Shown here: in pieces, positions 15,780-22,898 of the stretch
Numbering within the stretch: the stretch's first letter is position 1
How the letters are laid out: the number at the start of each line of letters is the position of its first letter
Source of the DNA: Tistlia sp040905785
GTDB lineage: Bacteria > Pseudomonadota > Alphaproteobacteria > Kiloniellales > DSM-21159
Direction: 5' to 3'
Length of the DNA: 64,000 nucleotides
Assembly: GCF_040905785.1 (NCBI RefSeq)
Contig: NZ_JBBDQW010000045.1
Span: forward strand, 1 to 64,000
Translations under genes and position numbers: made by a program
The notes under the pieces: generated by a model
Told to the model about the DNA's origin: nothing
Databases searched by the model: none
The model's input: the letters and a program-made list of their open reading frames with translations, nothing else

Positions 15780-16403
15780 GTGAAGCTCTACTACGCCGAG
15801 ACGCTCAGCCCCCGGAAGGCCTGCGCGGTCGCCCGCTACCTGGAGTCGCCGGTCGAGTACGTGCGCGTCGACCTCGGCGCCGGCGCGCAGTACCGGCCGC
15901 CGTTCCTGGCGCTCAATCCGAACGGCAAGGTGCCGGTGCTGGAGACCGCAGGGCGGACGATCTGGGAGGCCGACGCCATCATGTGCCACCTGGCGCGCGA
16001 GGCCGGCTCGGAGCTCTGGCCAGGCGACGAGCGCCAGGTCGAGGTGATCCGCTGGCTGAGCTGGGGCGCCCAGCACTTCAACCGCCACGCCGGCAGCCTC
16101 TACTTCGAGTACCTGATCAAGGGCCCCTTCGGCCTCGGCAGCCCCGACGCCGCCAAGGTCGAGGAGGCGCAGGGTCAGGTTCGCAAGTACGCCGCCGTCC
16201 TCGACGAGCATCTGAAGGGCCGGCGCTGGCTGGTCGGCGAGACGCCGAGCATCGCCGACTTCGCCGTCGCCATCGCCCTGCCCTACGCCGAGGAGGCGCA
16301 CATTCCGGTCGAGGACCTCGCCGAGGTCCGGCGCTGGCACGACCGACTCTGCGCCTTTCCGGCTTGGCGCGAGCCTTTCCCGGCGGCCGCGGCCGCGGCC
16401 TGA
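15780..16403 (+). CDS. Glutathione S-transferase family protein
   Basis: A 207-residue protein with an N-terminal thioredoxin-like domain (KLYYAETLSPRKACAVARYL, then LNPNGKVPVLE) and an all-helical C-terminal domain ending around WLVGETPSIADFAVAIALPY, the usual GST N-capping region. Family members conjugate or reduce substrates with glutathione in the cytoplasm. The GTG at 15780 is chosen because AAGGAG lies six bases upstream and the sequence before it does not resemble a GST. It starts a run of three plus-strand genes with no clear link to the amine genes. Confidence 0.82.
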   Translation: MKLYYAETLSPRKACAVARYLESPVEYVRVDLGAGAQYRPPFLALNPNGKVPVLETAGRTIWEADAIMCHLAREAGSELWPGDERQVEVIRWLSWGAQHFNRHAGSLYFEYLIKGPFGLGSPDAAKVEEAQGQVRKYAAVLDEHLKGRRWLVGETPSIADFAVAIALPYAEEAHIPVEDLAEVRRWHDRLCAFPAWREPFPAAAAAA

Positions 16404-16432
16404 CCCCACGTCCGGATTCCGGAGGACAGACC

Positions 16433-17167
16433 ATGCAACAGCAGACGATCGTCACCCGCGAGGAATGGCTGAAGGCGCGCAAGGCGCACCTGAGGAACGA
16501 GAAGGCGCTGACGCGGATGCGCGACCTGGTCGCCGCCGAGCGCCGCGCGCTGCCCTGGGTCAGGGTCGACAAGACCTACGTCTTCGAGGCGCCGGGCGGC
16601 CGCCGCACGCTCGGCGAGCTGTTCGGCGGGCGCAGCCAGCTGATCGTCCACCACTTCATGTTCGGGCCCGGCTGGCCCGCCGGCTGCCCGAGCTGCTCGC
16701 TGGAGGCCGACCACGCCGAGGGCGCCCTGGTCCACCTGGAGAACCACGACGCCGCCTACGTCCGCGTCTCGCGCGCGCCGCTCGCCGAGCTCGAGGCCTA
16801 CCGGCGGCGCATGGGCTGGAAGGCCCCCTGGGTCTCTTCCCACGGCAGCGACTTCAACTACGACTTCCACGTCTCCTTCACCGAGGAGGAGCTCGCCGAG
16901 GGCAGCATCTACTACAATTTCCAGATGCTCGAGGACCCCAAGTACCAGCACTCCGAGCTGCCGGGGCACAGCGTCTTCTACCGGGACGAGGCCGGTCAGG
17001 TCTTCCACACCTACTCGAGCTACGCGCGCGGCAACGAGGAGGCGACGGGCGCCTTCGTCTACCTGGACATGACGCCCAAGGGCCGCAATGAGACCGAGAT
17101 CATGGACTGGGTGCGGCGCCACGACGAGTACGGCACGGCGGCCGAGGGCTGCAGCAGCGCCGCTTGA
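16433..17167 (+). CDS. DUF899 thioredoxin-like protein
   Basis: A 244-residue DUF899 protein. Typical features are the start TREEWLKARKAHLRNEKALT, the segment LIVHHFMFGPGWPAGCPSCS with the conserved CPSCS cysteines, and the late YSSYARGNEE motif. The fold is thioredoxin-like and the function of the family is not established. GGAGG is seven bases before the ATG. It follows the GST gene by 29 bases, and a glyoxalase-fold gene follows, so the trio may deal with reactive compounds; that is inference. Confidence 0.85.
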   Translation: MQQQTIVTREEWLKARKAHLRNEKALTRMRDLVAAERRALPWVRVDKTYVFEAPGGRRTLGELFGGRSQLIVHHFMFGPGWPAGCPSCSLEADHAEGALVHLENHDAAYVRVSRAPLAELEAYRRRMGWKAPWVSSHGSDFNYDFHVSFTEEELAEGSIYYNFQMLEDPKYQHSELPGHSVFYRDEAGQVFHTYSSYARGNEEATGAFVYLDMTPKGRNETEIMDWVRRHDEYGTAAEGCSSAA

Positions 17168-17194
17168 CGGCGGCCGGCGCGAAAGGACCATCCC

Positions 17195-17695
17195 GTGGCG
17201 ATCCTGCAGAAGATAACGCCCTGCCTGTGGTTCGACGACCAGGCGGAGCAGGCGGCCGAGCTCTACGTCTCAATCTTTCCCGAGTCCGGGATCGAGCAGG
17301 TCACGCGCTACGGCAAGGAAGGCTTCGAGGTCCACGGCCGGCCGGAAGGCACGGTGCTGACCGTGAGCTTCCGCCTCGCCGGGCAGGCTTTCACCGCGCT
17401 CAACGGCGGCCCCCACTTCACCTTCAACGAGGCGATCTCCCTGGTCGTGCGCTGCGAGAGCCAGGAGGAGGTCGACTTCTTCTGGGACCGCCTGGGCCAG
17501 GGCGGTCCCGAGCAGGCCCAGCAGTGCGGCTGGCTGAAGGACCGCTTCGGCCTGTCCTGGCAGATCGTGCCCGAGCCGCTCTTGGCCATGCTCTCCGACC
17601 CGGACGCCGAAAGGTCCGGCAGGGCCATGACGGCCCTGCTGCAGATGAAGAAGCTGGACCTGGCGACCCTGCAGCAGGCCTACGAGGGCGGCTGA
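17195..17695 (+). CDS. VOC (glyoxalase-fold) protein, PhnB-like
   Basis: A 166-residue protein starting at GTG after AAAGGA. ITPCLWFDDQAEQAAELYVS and GGPHFTFNEAISLVV are characteristic of the PhnB branch of the vicinal-oxygen-chelate superfamily, long labelled 3-demethylubiquinone methyltransferase-like. No enzymatic role is proven for this branch. Confidence 0.82.
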   Translation: MAILQKITPCLWFDDQAEQAAELYVSIFPESGIEQVTRYGKEGFEVHGRPEGTVLTVSFRLAGQAFTALNGGPHFTFNEAISLVVRCESQEEVDFFWDRLGQGGPEQAQQCGWLKDRFGLSWQIVPEPLLAMLSDPDAERSGRAMTALLQMKKLDLATLQQAYEGG

Positions 17696-17718
17696 GCGGC
17701 CGCGACCGGGCACCCACG

Positions 17719-17788
17719 CCCCTCGACGGGCGCGGGACGAAGCGAAGGTCTGCGCCTCTTTCCGCTTCGTCCCGAGCCTGTCGAGGGG
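17719..17788. repeat. Inverted repeat, GAGCCTGTCGA family
   Basis: CCCTCGAC..GCGGGACGAAGCG on the left pairs with CGCTTCGTCCCGAGCCTGTC then GAGGGG on the right. It is a close relative of 36-93 and lies between the VOC gene and the truncated desulfhydrase gene. Confidence 0.7.
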
Positions 17789-17812
17789 CGTGACGGCGCC
17801 GGCGCCGTCTGC

Positions 17813-18171
17813 CTACCCCTCGAAGGCCTGGCGGTAGGCGTCGAGCGCCGGGGCGCCGCCGAGGTGGACGTAGAGCACGCGCGCGTCTTTCGGCAGCGCG
17901 CCGGATTCGGCGAGGCCGATCAGGCCGGCGAGGGACTTGCCCTCGTAGACCGGGTCGGTGAGCATGGCCTCGAGCCGGGCACCCAGGCGGATCGCCGCCA
18001 CCGTGGTCGCGTCGGGGACGCCGTAGGCCGGGCCGCAGAAGCCGCCCTCGACCTCGATCTCGTCGTTGCCGAGGTCCCGGGTCACGCCGATCGCCTCGGC
18101 GGTCGCCCGGGCGCTGCGCGTCACCGCCTGGCGGGTCATCGCCAGGTCGGCGCCGGTGTCGATGCCGAGCG
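17813..18171 (-). pseudogene. C-terminal remnant of a D-cysteine desulfhydrase/ACC-deaminase family gene
   Basis: About 119 codons remain of a PLP enzyme that is normally some 330 residues long. The preserved part reads LGIDTGADLAMTRQAVTRSA, then GGFCGPAYGVPDATTVAAIR, DPVYEGKSLAGLIGL and VLYVHLGGAPALDAYRQAF, which is the C-terminal third of this family. The PLP lysine domain is missing. Homology ends abruptly near 18171, exactly where a truncated Lrp-type gene begins on the opposite strand. Loss of both 5' ends and the shared promoter by one deletion explains this best; an assembly join is the alternative. Confidence 0.75.
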
Positions 18172-18567
18172 CGCGCCGAGCTGGCGCGCAGGGTCGCGCT
18201 CTCGGCCTCGGCCTGCCACCGGCGCACCCAGCGGCTGTTCCGCGAGGGCTACATCCTGCGCACCACGGCGCTGGTCGACCCGGCCAAGGTCGGGCGCGGC
18301 GGCCTCGCGCTGGTCGGCGTCGTGCTGGACCGCTCGACGCCGGAATCCTTCGCCGCCTTCGAGGAGGCGGCGCGCGCCCTGCCCTTCCTGCTGGAGTGCC
18401 ACCTGGTCGCCGGCGACTTCGACTACTTCCTGAAGATGCGCGTCAAGGACGTCGAGGCCTTCGGCAAGCTGCGCGCGGAGCGCCTGATCGCCCTGCCCGG
18501 CGTGCGCCAGACCCGCACCTTCTTCGTCATGAAGGAGGTCAAGGAGTCCGGCCCGCTGGATTTCTGA
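18172..18567 (+). pseudogene. Lrp/AsnC-family regulator lacking its N-terminus
   Basis: The frame contains RAELARRVALSASACHRRTQ, the second half of an Lrp helix-turn-helix, then REGYILRTTALVDPAKVG and the effector domain with LPFLLECHLVAGDFDYFLKM and LPGVRQTRTFFVMKEVKES. No start codon or first helix of the DNA-binding domain is present; a full gene would have about 20-30 more residues. The gene would have been divergent from the desulfhydrase gene, a common arrangement for an Lrp regulator and its target. The first in-frame ATG (18322) would give only the effector domain. Confidence 0.75.
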
Positions 18568-18593
18568 GACGGGCCGGTCCGGTCGTCGTCCCC

Positions 18594-18657
18594 CCAGGCC
18601 GTAATCCGTCCAGGCCGTTGTCCGCCCAGGCCGTCGTCCACCCAGGCCGCCGTCCAC
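18594..18657. repeat. Four 16-bp tandem repeats
   Basis: CCAGGCCGTAATCCGT, CCAGGCCGTTGTCCGC, CCAGGCCGTCGTCCAC and CCAGGCCGCCGTCCAC follow without gaps, starting at 18594, 18610, 18626 and 18642. A second, looser group is at 18882-18960. The 18568-19189 spacer is made almost entirely of these arrays and REPIN-like elements. Confidence 0.8.
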
Positions 18658-18689
18658 GCGCCCTCTCCCGTCATCCCCGCTCCCTCTCC

Positions 18690-18799
18690 CGTCATCCCCG
18701 CGAAAGCGGGGATCCAGAGGACGAAGCGGCGCGCGCGGACGCCAGGGGGGCCGTGCCGGCGGTTCCTCCCTATGGATTCCCGCTTTCGCGGGAATGACG
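18690..18799. repeat. 110-bp REPIN-like element, copy 2
   Basis: Starts CGTCATCCCCGCGAAAGCGG and ends CCCGCTTTCGCGGGAATGAC then G. Copy 3 at 18972-19081 has the same length and differs at a single base by my reading, in the central region. Copy 1 at 15561 shares the ends but not the centre. Confidence 0.88.
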
Positions 18800-18830
18800 G
18801 GAATGGGCACGCCGGTGGCTCCGCGTCCTG

Positions 18831-18855
18831 GAGTCCCGCTTTCGCGGGAATGACG
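18831..18855. repeat. Single REP unit
   Basis: GAGTCCCGCTTTCGCGGGAA then TGACG, one arm of the 110-bp elements standing alone between copies 2 and 3. Confidence 0.75.
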
Positions 18856-18881
18856 AACAAGGGGGCGGACCCGCGGTGCCC

Positions 18882-18960
18882 CCAGGCCGTCGTGCCCCCC
18901 TGGCGGTCGTCACCCAGGCCGTCATCGCCCAGGCCGTCGTCCCCCCAGCCCGTCATCCCC
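18882..18960. repeat. Second group of 16-bp repeats
   Basis: CCAGGC(C) units start at 18882, 18914, 18929 and 18945, spacing 32, 15 and 16 bases, so the period of the first array is nearly kept with one degraded unit. It leads directly into REPIN-like copy 3. Confidence 0.65.
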
Positions 18961-18971
18961 GCCCCCTTTCC

Positions 18972-19081
18972 CGTCATCCCCGCGAAAGCGGGGATCCAGA
19001 GGACGAAGCGGCGCGCGCGGACGCCAGGGGGGCTGTGCCGGCGGTTCCTCCCTATGGATTCCCGCTTTCGCGGGAATGACG
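18972..19081. repeat. 110-bp REPIN-like element, copy 3
   Basis: Near-identical to copy 2 (18690-18799). The arms CGTCATCCCCGCGAAAGCGG and CCCGCTTTCGCGGGAATGAC enclose about 50 bases including GACGAAGCGGCGCGCGCGGA. No REP-associated transposase gene is seen in the window. Confidence 0.88.
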
Positions 19082-19124
19082 AAGGGGGAAGCGGCAGCCT
19101 GCGCCGTCGGGGCCGCCCGCGACG

Positions 19125-19161
19125 AAAAAAGGGCCGGCCGAGGGCGAACCCCGGCCGGCCC
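19125..19161 (-). terminator. Rho-independent terminator after the binding-protein gene
   Basis: Read on the minus strand: GGGCCGGCCGGGG, a short loop, CGGCCGGCCC, then seven T-like bases (AAAAAA on the plus strand at 19125-19130). It begins 29 bases past the stop of the gene at 19190-20344 and is the clearest intrinsic terminator in the window. Confidence 0.85.
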
Positions 19162-19189
19162 CTGCCGGTCGCAGGAATCGGCGGCGGCC

Positions 19190-20344
19190 TCAGCCGCCGA
19201 GCTTCACGGTCTCGAAGATCTCGATCATCTTCTCGCGCCGCTCGGGGTCGATCTCGCCCTGGAAGCGCGTGCCCTCGAGGAACTTGTCGAGGTCGCTGGT
19301 CAGGCCGAGCTCGATCGCCAGCTCCGATTCGGCGAGCTCGTAGCTGCCGGCGTTGCTGTGGCCGTAGCCCCAGTCGTCGATCAGCACCTTGCCGACGGCG
19401 GGATCGAGCATGGCGTTCAGGTAGTCGTAGGCTTGGCTCTCGTCGCCGGGCGCGTCCTCGGTCATGACCATGCCGCACATCCAGGTCGACAGCCCCTCCT
19501 CGGGGAACATGAACTTGACGTCCACGCCCTCGCCCTTCAGCGCCAGGTAGGAGTCGGTCCAGGCCCAGGCCGCCAGGACCTCGCCGGCCGCCATGGACTG
19601 CTGCAGCGCGGTCGGGTCGCCCCAGTAGAAGCGCACGTTCTTGTGCAGCTCGCGCAGCACCTCGGTGCACTTCTCGATCTGCTCGTCGCTGAGGTCCATG
19701 TGGCTGTCGTAGCCCAGGATGCCCGAGGCGATGACGAAGGCCTCGTCGACCGAATCGAAGATCGACACGCGGCCCTGCAGCTTGGGATCGAGCAGCATCT
19801 CGTAGGACTGCCGGGCGTCGGGCAGCTCGTCCTGGCGGTAGATGATCGTCGAGTTGCCCCAGTCGAAGGGCATGAACCAGATCTCGCCGTCCGCCTTGAT
19901 GCCCTTGGCCTCGAGCATCGAGGCCGGGATCTCGCTCCAGCGCGGGATCCGGCTGGTGTCGATCGGCTTCAGCAGGCCGGAATCGCGCCAGCGGCCGACC
20001 GAGAGCGTGCAGGGATGGGCGAGGTCGACCTGGAAGCCGGCGCGCAGCTTCTGGTAGGCCTCCTCCTCCTCGGCGAAGATCGCGAAGGCCGGCTGGTCGC
20101 CGTACTGCTCGACGAACTCCGGAAACATCGAGGGATCGTCGTAGCCCGACCACTCGAAGACGGTCAGGTCGACGGCCGCCTGCGCCGGGCGCGGCAGCAG
20201 CGCCGTCGCGCCGGCGGCCAAGCCGCCGACGGCGAGGCCGGTGCCGGCCATCAGGCTGTTGAAGCGGCGGCGCGAGAGCGCGCCGGCACGCGGAACCGAA
20301 CGGTTCCGCGCTGAAGGATTGTCGGTGTTGCTGTTCTCGGTCAT
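19190..20344 (-). CDS. ABC transporter substrate-binding protein, PotD-like, Tat-exported
   Basis: A 384-residue periplasmic binding protein. The N-terminus has a twin-arginine signal (SRRRFNSLMAGTGLAVGGLA) cut after AQA. The mature protein starts VDLTVFEWSGYDDPSMFPEF, as in spermidine/putrescine-type binding proteins, and contains WFMPFDWGNSTIIYR and GVDVKFMFPEEG. It most likely serves the permease-ATPase operon at 12565-15467, which lacks a binding protein. It has its own promoter region with an operator-like dyad at 20532 and a strong terminator. Ligand identity (polyamine, quaternary amine or amino acid derivative) is not readable. Confidence 0.87.
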   Translation of the reverse strand: MTENSNTDNPSARNRSVPRAGALSRRRFNSLMAGTGLAVGGLAAGATALLPRPAQAAVDLTVFEWSGYDDPSMFPEFVEQYGDQPAFAIFAEEEEAYQKLRAGFQVDLAHPCTLSVGRWRDSGLLKPIDTSRIPRWSEIPASMLEAKGIKADGEIWFMPFDWGNSTIIYRQDELPDARQSYEMLLDPKLQGRVSIFDSVDEAFVIASGILGYDSHMDLSDEQIEKCTEVLRELHKNVRFYWGDPTALQQSMAAGEVLAAWAWTDSYLALKGEGVDVKFMFPEEGLSTWMCGMVMTEDAPGDESQAYDYLNAMLDPAVGKVLIDDWGYGHSNAGSYELAESELAIELGLTSDLDKFLEGTRFQGEIDPERREKMIEIFETVKLGG

Positions 20345-20531
20345 CGGCAGCCTCCCGGTTGGTTCGTGCCCGCCGGTCGAAGCCGGAAAGCCGCCGCCGG
20401 GTCACTCCGGCGGCGCGCCGAGGGCATCGGCGCAGGCACGCGGTTCATCCCCTGGCACGAGGCGCGCCCGCATTCTGACGGCGGATCGTCGCTCGTGCTC
20501 CTCCCAAACGAGGAGTCTGGCACAGCCCCGT

Positions 20532-20551
20532 TTGATTGTCCAATCATTCAG
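20532..20551. promoter_or_regulatory. TetR-type operator candidate, site 3
   Basis: TTGATTGTCCAATCATTCAG, containing the perfect dyad TGATTGTCCAATCA. Its reverse complement CTGAATGATTGGACAATCAA shares CTGAATGAT and TCAA with the site at 22789-22808. It lies 188 bases before the PotD-like start in a spacer that is otherwise AT-richer than the surroundings. Confidence 0.6.
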
Positions 20552-20768
20552 CGAGATCGGACTTTGTTGGTTCTTTATCGTTTTCCTTCAGCGGCTTGGT
20601 CGGCGCTGGTCGGCTGGGATCGCCCTTGCGAATTCGCCAAGCCTTGACCGCCGAGCCGGTGCAGGCGGAACAGCTCGGAGCCGGCTCGGCCGGCGGCGTC
20701 GGGGTTTCGTCGGCGGCGGCAGGCAGGGCGAGCAGAAGCAGGAGAGCGAGCGCCGGACCGCCCCTCAC
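20544..20768 (-). CDS. Possible small secreted protein
   Basis: A 74-codon frame from GTG. It has a convincing signal-peptide shape: RGG, then PALALLLLLALPAAADE, a proline-rich stretch, CSACTG and a charged tail ending NDKEPTKSDLAE. I recognise no family. The start lies at the edge of a palindromic repeat and the end overlaps the operator-like site, and the ribosome site is poor, so it may be chance. It is the only coding signal I see in 20345-20868. Confidence 0.3.
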   Translation of the reverse strand: MRGGPALALLLLLALPAAADETPTPPAEPAPSCSACTGSAVKAWRIRKGDPSRPAPTKPLKENDKEPTKSDLAE

Positions 20769-20850
20769 CCTCCCACGCCCTGACGGCTGCGGGCCCCTCC
20801 CTCTCCCCCAAGGGGCGAGGGGAAACCAGGGGCACCGAGAGGGTGAGGGG
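20761..20850. repeat. Degenerate CCCCTCACCC element
   Basis: CCCCTCACCCTCCCACGCCC on the left and GAGAGGGTGAGGGG on the right. The central stem seen at 7045 and 27336 has lost part of its right arm. It lies just downstream of the acyl-CoA dehydrogenase stop at 20869. Confidence 0.7.
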
Positions 20851-20868
20851 TGGTTCTGCACCGCGCCC

Positions 20869-22044
20869 CTAGCCAACCAGGGCCTCCTGGCCGCGCTTGG
20901 CGAGTTGCCCCGCGATGATCGAGCGCTGGATCTCGCTGGTACCTTCCCAGATGCGGTCGACCCGCAGCTCGCGGAAGAAGCGCTCGGCGACGTTCTCGCG
21001 CATGTAGCCGCGGCCGCCGAAGATCTGCACCGCCCGGTCGGCGACCCGGTTGGCCATCTCAGAGGCGTAGAGCTTGGCCATCGAGCACTGGCCGTGCAGG
21101 ACCTTGACGTCCTCGCCGGCGTCGTGCGCCTCGGCCAGGCGGTAGACCATCAGCCGCGCGGCCCAGAGCTCGGTCAGGGAGTCGGCCAGCATGAACTGGA
21201 TCGACTGGTTCTCGAAGATCGCCTGGCCGAAGGCGACCCGGGCCTTGGCGAAGGCCGTGGCCTCCTCGATCAGCCGCTCGGCGGCGCCGCAGCAGCGCGC
21301 GGCGATCATCAGCCGCTCGTAGCGGAACCAGTCGTGGGTGAAGCTCATGCCCTGCCCCTCCGCGCCGATCAGGTTGCCGGCCGGCACGCGCACGCCCTCG
21401 AAGGCGACGATCGGGTGGTGGTGGGCGAAGGTGTGGGTGTAGGCCGGCGTCCGCACGAAGCGCACGCCCGGGGTCGCGCGGTCGACGTAGAACAGCGCGT
21501 GGGCGCCCTCGCTGGCGCCCCCGGCCAGCTTGGCCTGGACGACCAGGTAGTCGGCCTGGTTGGCGCTGGTGACGTGCCACTTCTCGCCGTCGATGACGTA
21601 GCCGTCGCCCTCTCGACGCGCCGTCGTGCGGATCGCCTCGACGTCGCTGCCGGCCTCCTCCTCGGTGATCGCGTAGCACTCGTGGCGCTCGCCGCGGATC
21701 GTCGGCCGGACCCAGGTCTCGAGCTGCGCGTCGGTCGCGACCTCGGCGAGGCAGCGCGCCGGCGTGGTGACCAGCCAGCCGAGCCCGTTGGTGACCCGGC
21801 CGATCTGCTCCGAGACCAGGGCCTGCTCGAGGTAGGACAGCCCGCCGCCGCCCAGCGCCTTCGGCATGTTCATGGCGGCGAGGCCGAGCCGCGCGACCTC
21901 GGCGCGGGCCGCCGCCTCGGCGCCCTCGGGAAAGAGGCCGTCGCTGTGCTCGGCGTGGACCTCGTGGGGGATCAGGAAGCGGGCGACGAAGCCGCGCACG
22001 CGCGACTGCAGGGCGCGCTGCTCGGCGGAGAGGGGATAGGTCAT
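20869..22044 (-). CDS. Acyl-CoA dehydrogenase (second)
   Basis: A 391-residue acyl-CoA dehydrogenase. It opens YPLSAEQRALQSRVRGFVAR, has the flavin/substrate motif YAITEEEAGSDVEAIRTTAR, ARVAFGQAIFENQSIQFMLA, VQIFGGRGYM and ends with RIWEGTSEIQRSIIAGQLAK. It oxidises an acyl-CoA to the 2-enoyl-CoA and passes electrons to electron-transfer flavoprotein. It starts 38 bases after the BetI-like regulator gene on the same strand, so the two probably share a transcript. Sequence differs clearly from the enzyme at 5588-6748. Confidence 0.9.
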   Translation of the reverse strand: MTYPLSAEQRALQSRVRGFVARFLIPHEVHAEHSDGLFPEGAEAAARAEVARLGLAAMNMPKALGGGGLSYLEQALVSEQIGRVTNGLGWLVTTPARCLAEVATDAQLETWVRPTIRGERHECYAITEEEAGSDVEAIRTTARREGDGYVIDGEKWHVTSANQADYLVVQAKLAGGASEGAHALFYVDRATPGVRFVRTPAYTHTFAHHHPIVAFEGVRVPAGNLIGAEGQGMSFTHDWFRYERLMIAARCCGAAERLIEEATAFAKARVAFGQAIFENQSIQFMLADSLTELWAARLMVYRLAEAHDAGEDVKVLHGQCSMAKLYASEMANRVADRAVQIFGGRGYMRENVAERFFRELRVDRIWEGTSEIQRSIIAGQLAKRGQEALVG

Positions 22045-22082
22045 CGGCGGTTTTCTTCCGGTGCGGGCTTGGGAGGGGGCGC

Positions 22083-22706
22083 TCAGGCGGCGTCGCGGAT
22101 CAGCCCGGCGCAGGCGTCGGGGAAAAGGGCCTTGAGGTAGAGCAGGCAGGGTCGCCGGGCCTGCTCGCGGCCGAGCTTGCTGCCGCGCAGCTGCAGCTCG
22201 ATCCACTGGCCGTAGACCATGGCGTTGAGGCCGGCCGCCGCGGCCTCGGGATCGAGGTCGTGGCCGCCGTCCGCGACCAGGCGCCGGCAGAGCTCGCCGG
22301 TCAGCGCGAGGTAGGCGTCCTGCAGCTCGACGCAGCGCTGCCGGAAGGCCGGCGTCGCGCGCGATTCCGACCAGAAGGCGGTCCAGGCGGCGATCTTGCG
22401 GCGCTGCGCGACCTCGGAGGAGAAGTCGGCCTCCAGGATCGCGATCAGCTTGGCGGCGTCCGAGGGACCGGCCTTGGCGAGCGCGCGCGCCACGACCGCC
22501 TCGTAGTCGTCGGCGAGCTGGTCGAGCGTGGCGCGCAGCAGCGCGTCCTTGCTGCGGAAGTAGAAGCCGACGACGCCGTAGCTGACGCCCGCCGCCTTGG
22601 CGACCTGGGCCAGGGTCGTGCCGACCAGGCCGCGCTCGGCGATGGTGTCGATCGTCGCCTCGATCAGCTGCAGACGGCGCCGGTCCCGCTTGGCTTCCTG
22701 GCTCAC
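22083..22706 (-). CDS. TetR-family regulator, BetI-like (second copy)
   Basis: A 207-residue TetR repressor with helix-turn-helix TTLAQVAKAAGVSYGVVGFY then FRSKDALL, and the BetI-like IAAWTAFWSESRATPAFRQR and LNAMVYGQWIELQL. The recognition helix SYGVVGFYF is different from the first copy. Divergent from the FAD oxidoreductase operon; a dyad at 22789-22808 and an AAGGCAA/TTGCCTT inverted repeat lie between. It likely represses both directions. A quaternary or modified amine, or a CoA ester, is a fair guess for the inducer. Confidence 0.87.
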   Translation of the reverse strand: MSQEAKRDRRRLQLIEATIDTIAERGLVGTTLAQVAKAAGVSYGVVGFYFRSKDALLRATLDQLADDYEAVVARALAKAGPSDAAKLIAILEADFSSEVAQRRKIAAWTAFWSESRATPAFRQRCVELQDAYLALTGELCRRLVADGGHDLDPEAAAAGLNAMVYGQWIELQLRGSKLGREQARRPCLLYLKALFPDACAGLIRDAA

Positions 22707-22753
22707 CCTCGCCTCCTGGATTGCGGTGAGAGGCTATCCCCTGGCGACCTACT

Positions 22754-22776
22754 AAGGCAATGAAAAATCTTGCCTT
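22754..22776. promoter_or_regulatory. Inverted repeat AAGGCAA-N9-TTGCCTT
   Basis: Perfect 7-base arms with an AT-rich centre (TGAAAAATC). It lies 48 bases before the TetR start. The ten bases ACTAAGGCAA that include its left arm also occur at 48821-48830 before the Rieske gene. It could be an operator for another factor or a leader hairpin. Confidence 0.4.
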
Positions 22777-22788
22777 CGTGTCGATATT

Positions 22789-22808
22789 TTGACTGACGGA
22801 TCATTCAG
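22789..22808. promoter_or_regulatory. TetR-type operator candidate, site 4
   Basis: TTGACTGACGGATCATTCAG, a dyad of form TGAMTGANNNNTCAKTCA. It is placed between the TetR gene and the divergent FAD oxidoreductase gene, 91 bases before the latter's ATG. Confidence 0.62.
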
Positions 22809-22898
22809 CGACTGGACAGGTCCCGGCCCCCTGCCTAGACTGCCGCGGCGCAAGTGGAGGCCGGCCGGGAGCCGGTCGCGAGGAGGGGAGCGCAGCCG

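Noticed and set aside
18594..18960. CRISPR-like array from 16-bp repeats
   Set aside because: The units are contiguous with no spacers of constant length, the repeat is too short, and no cas gene is present.
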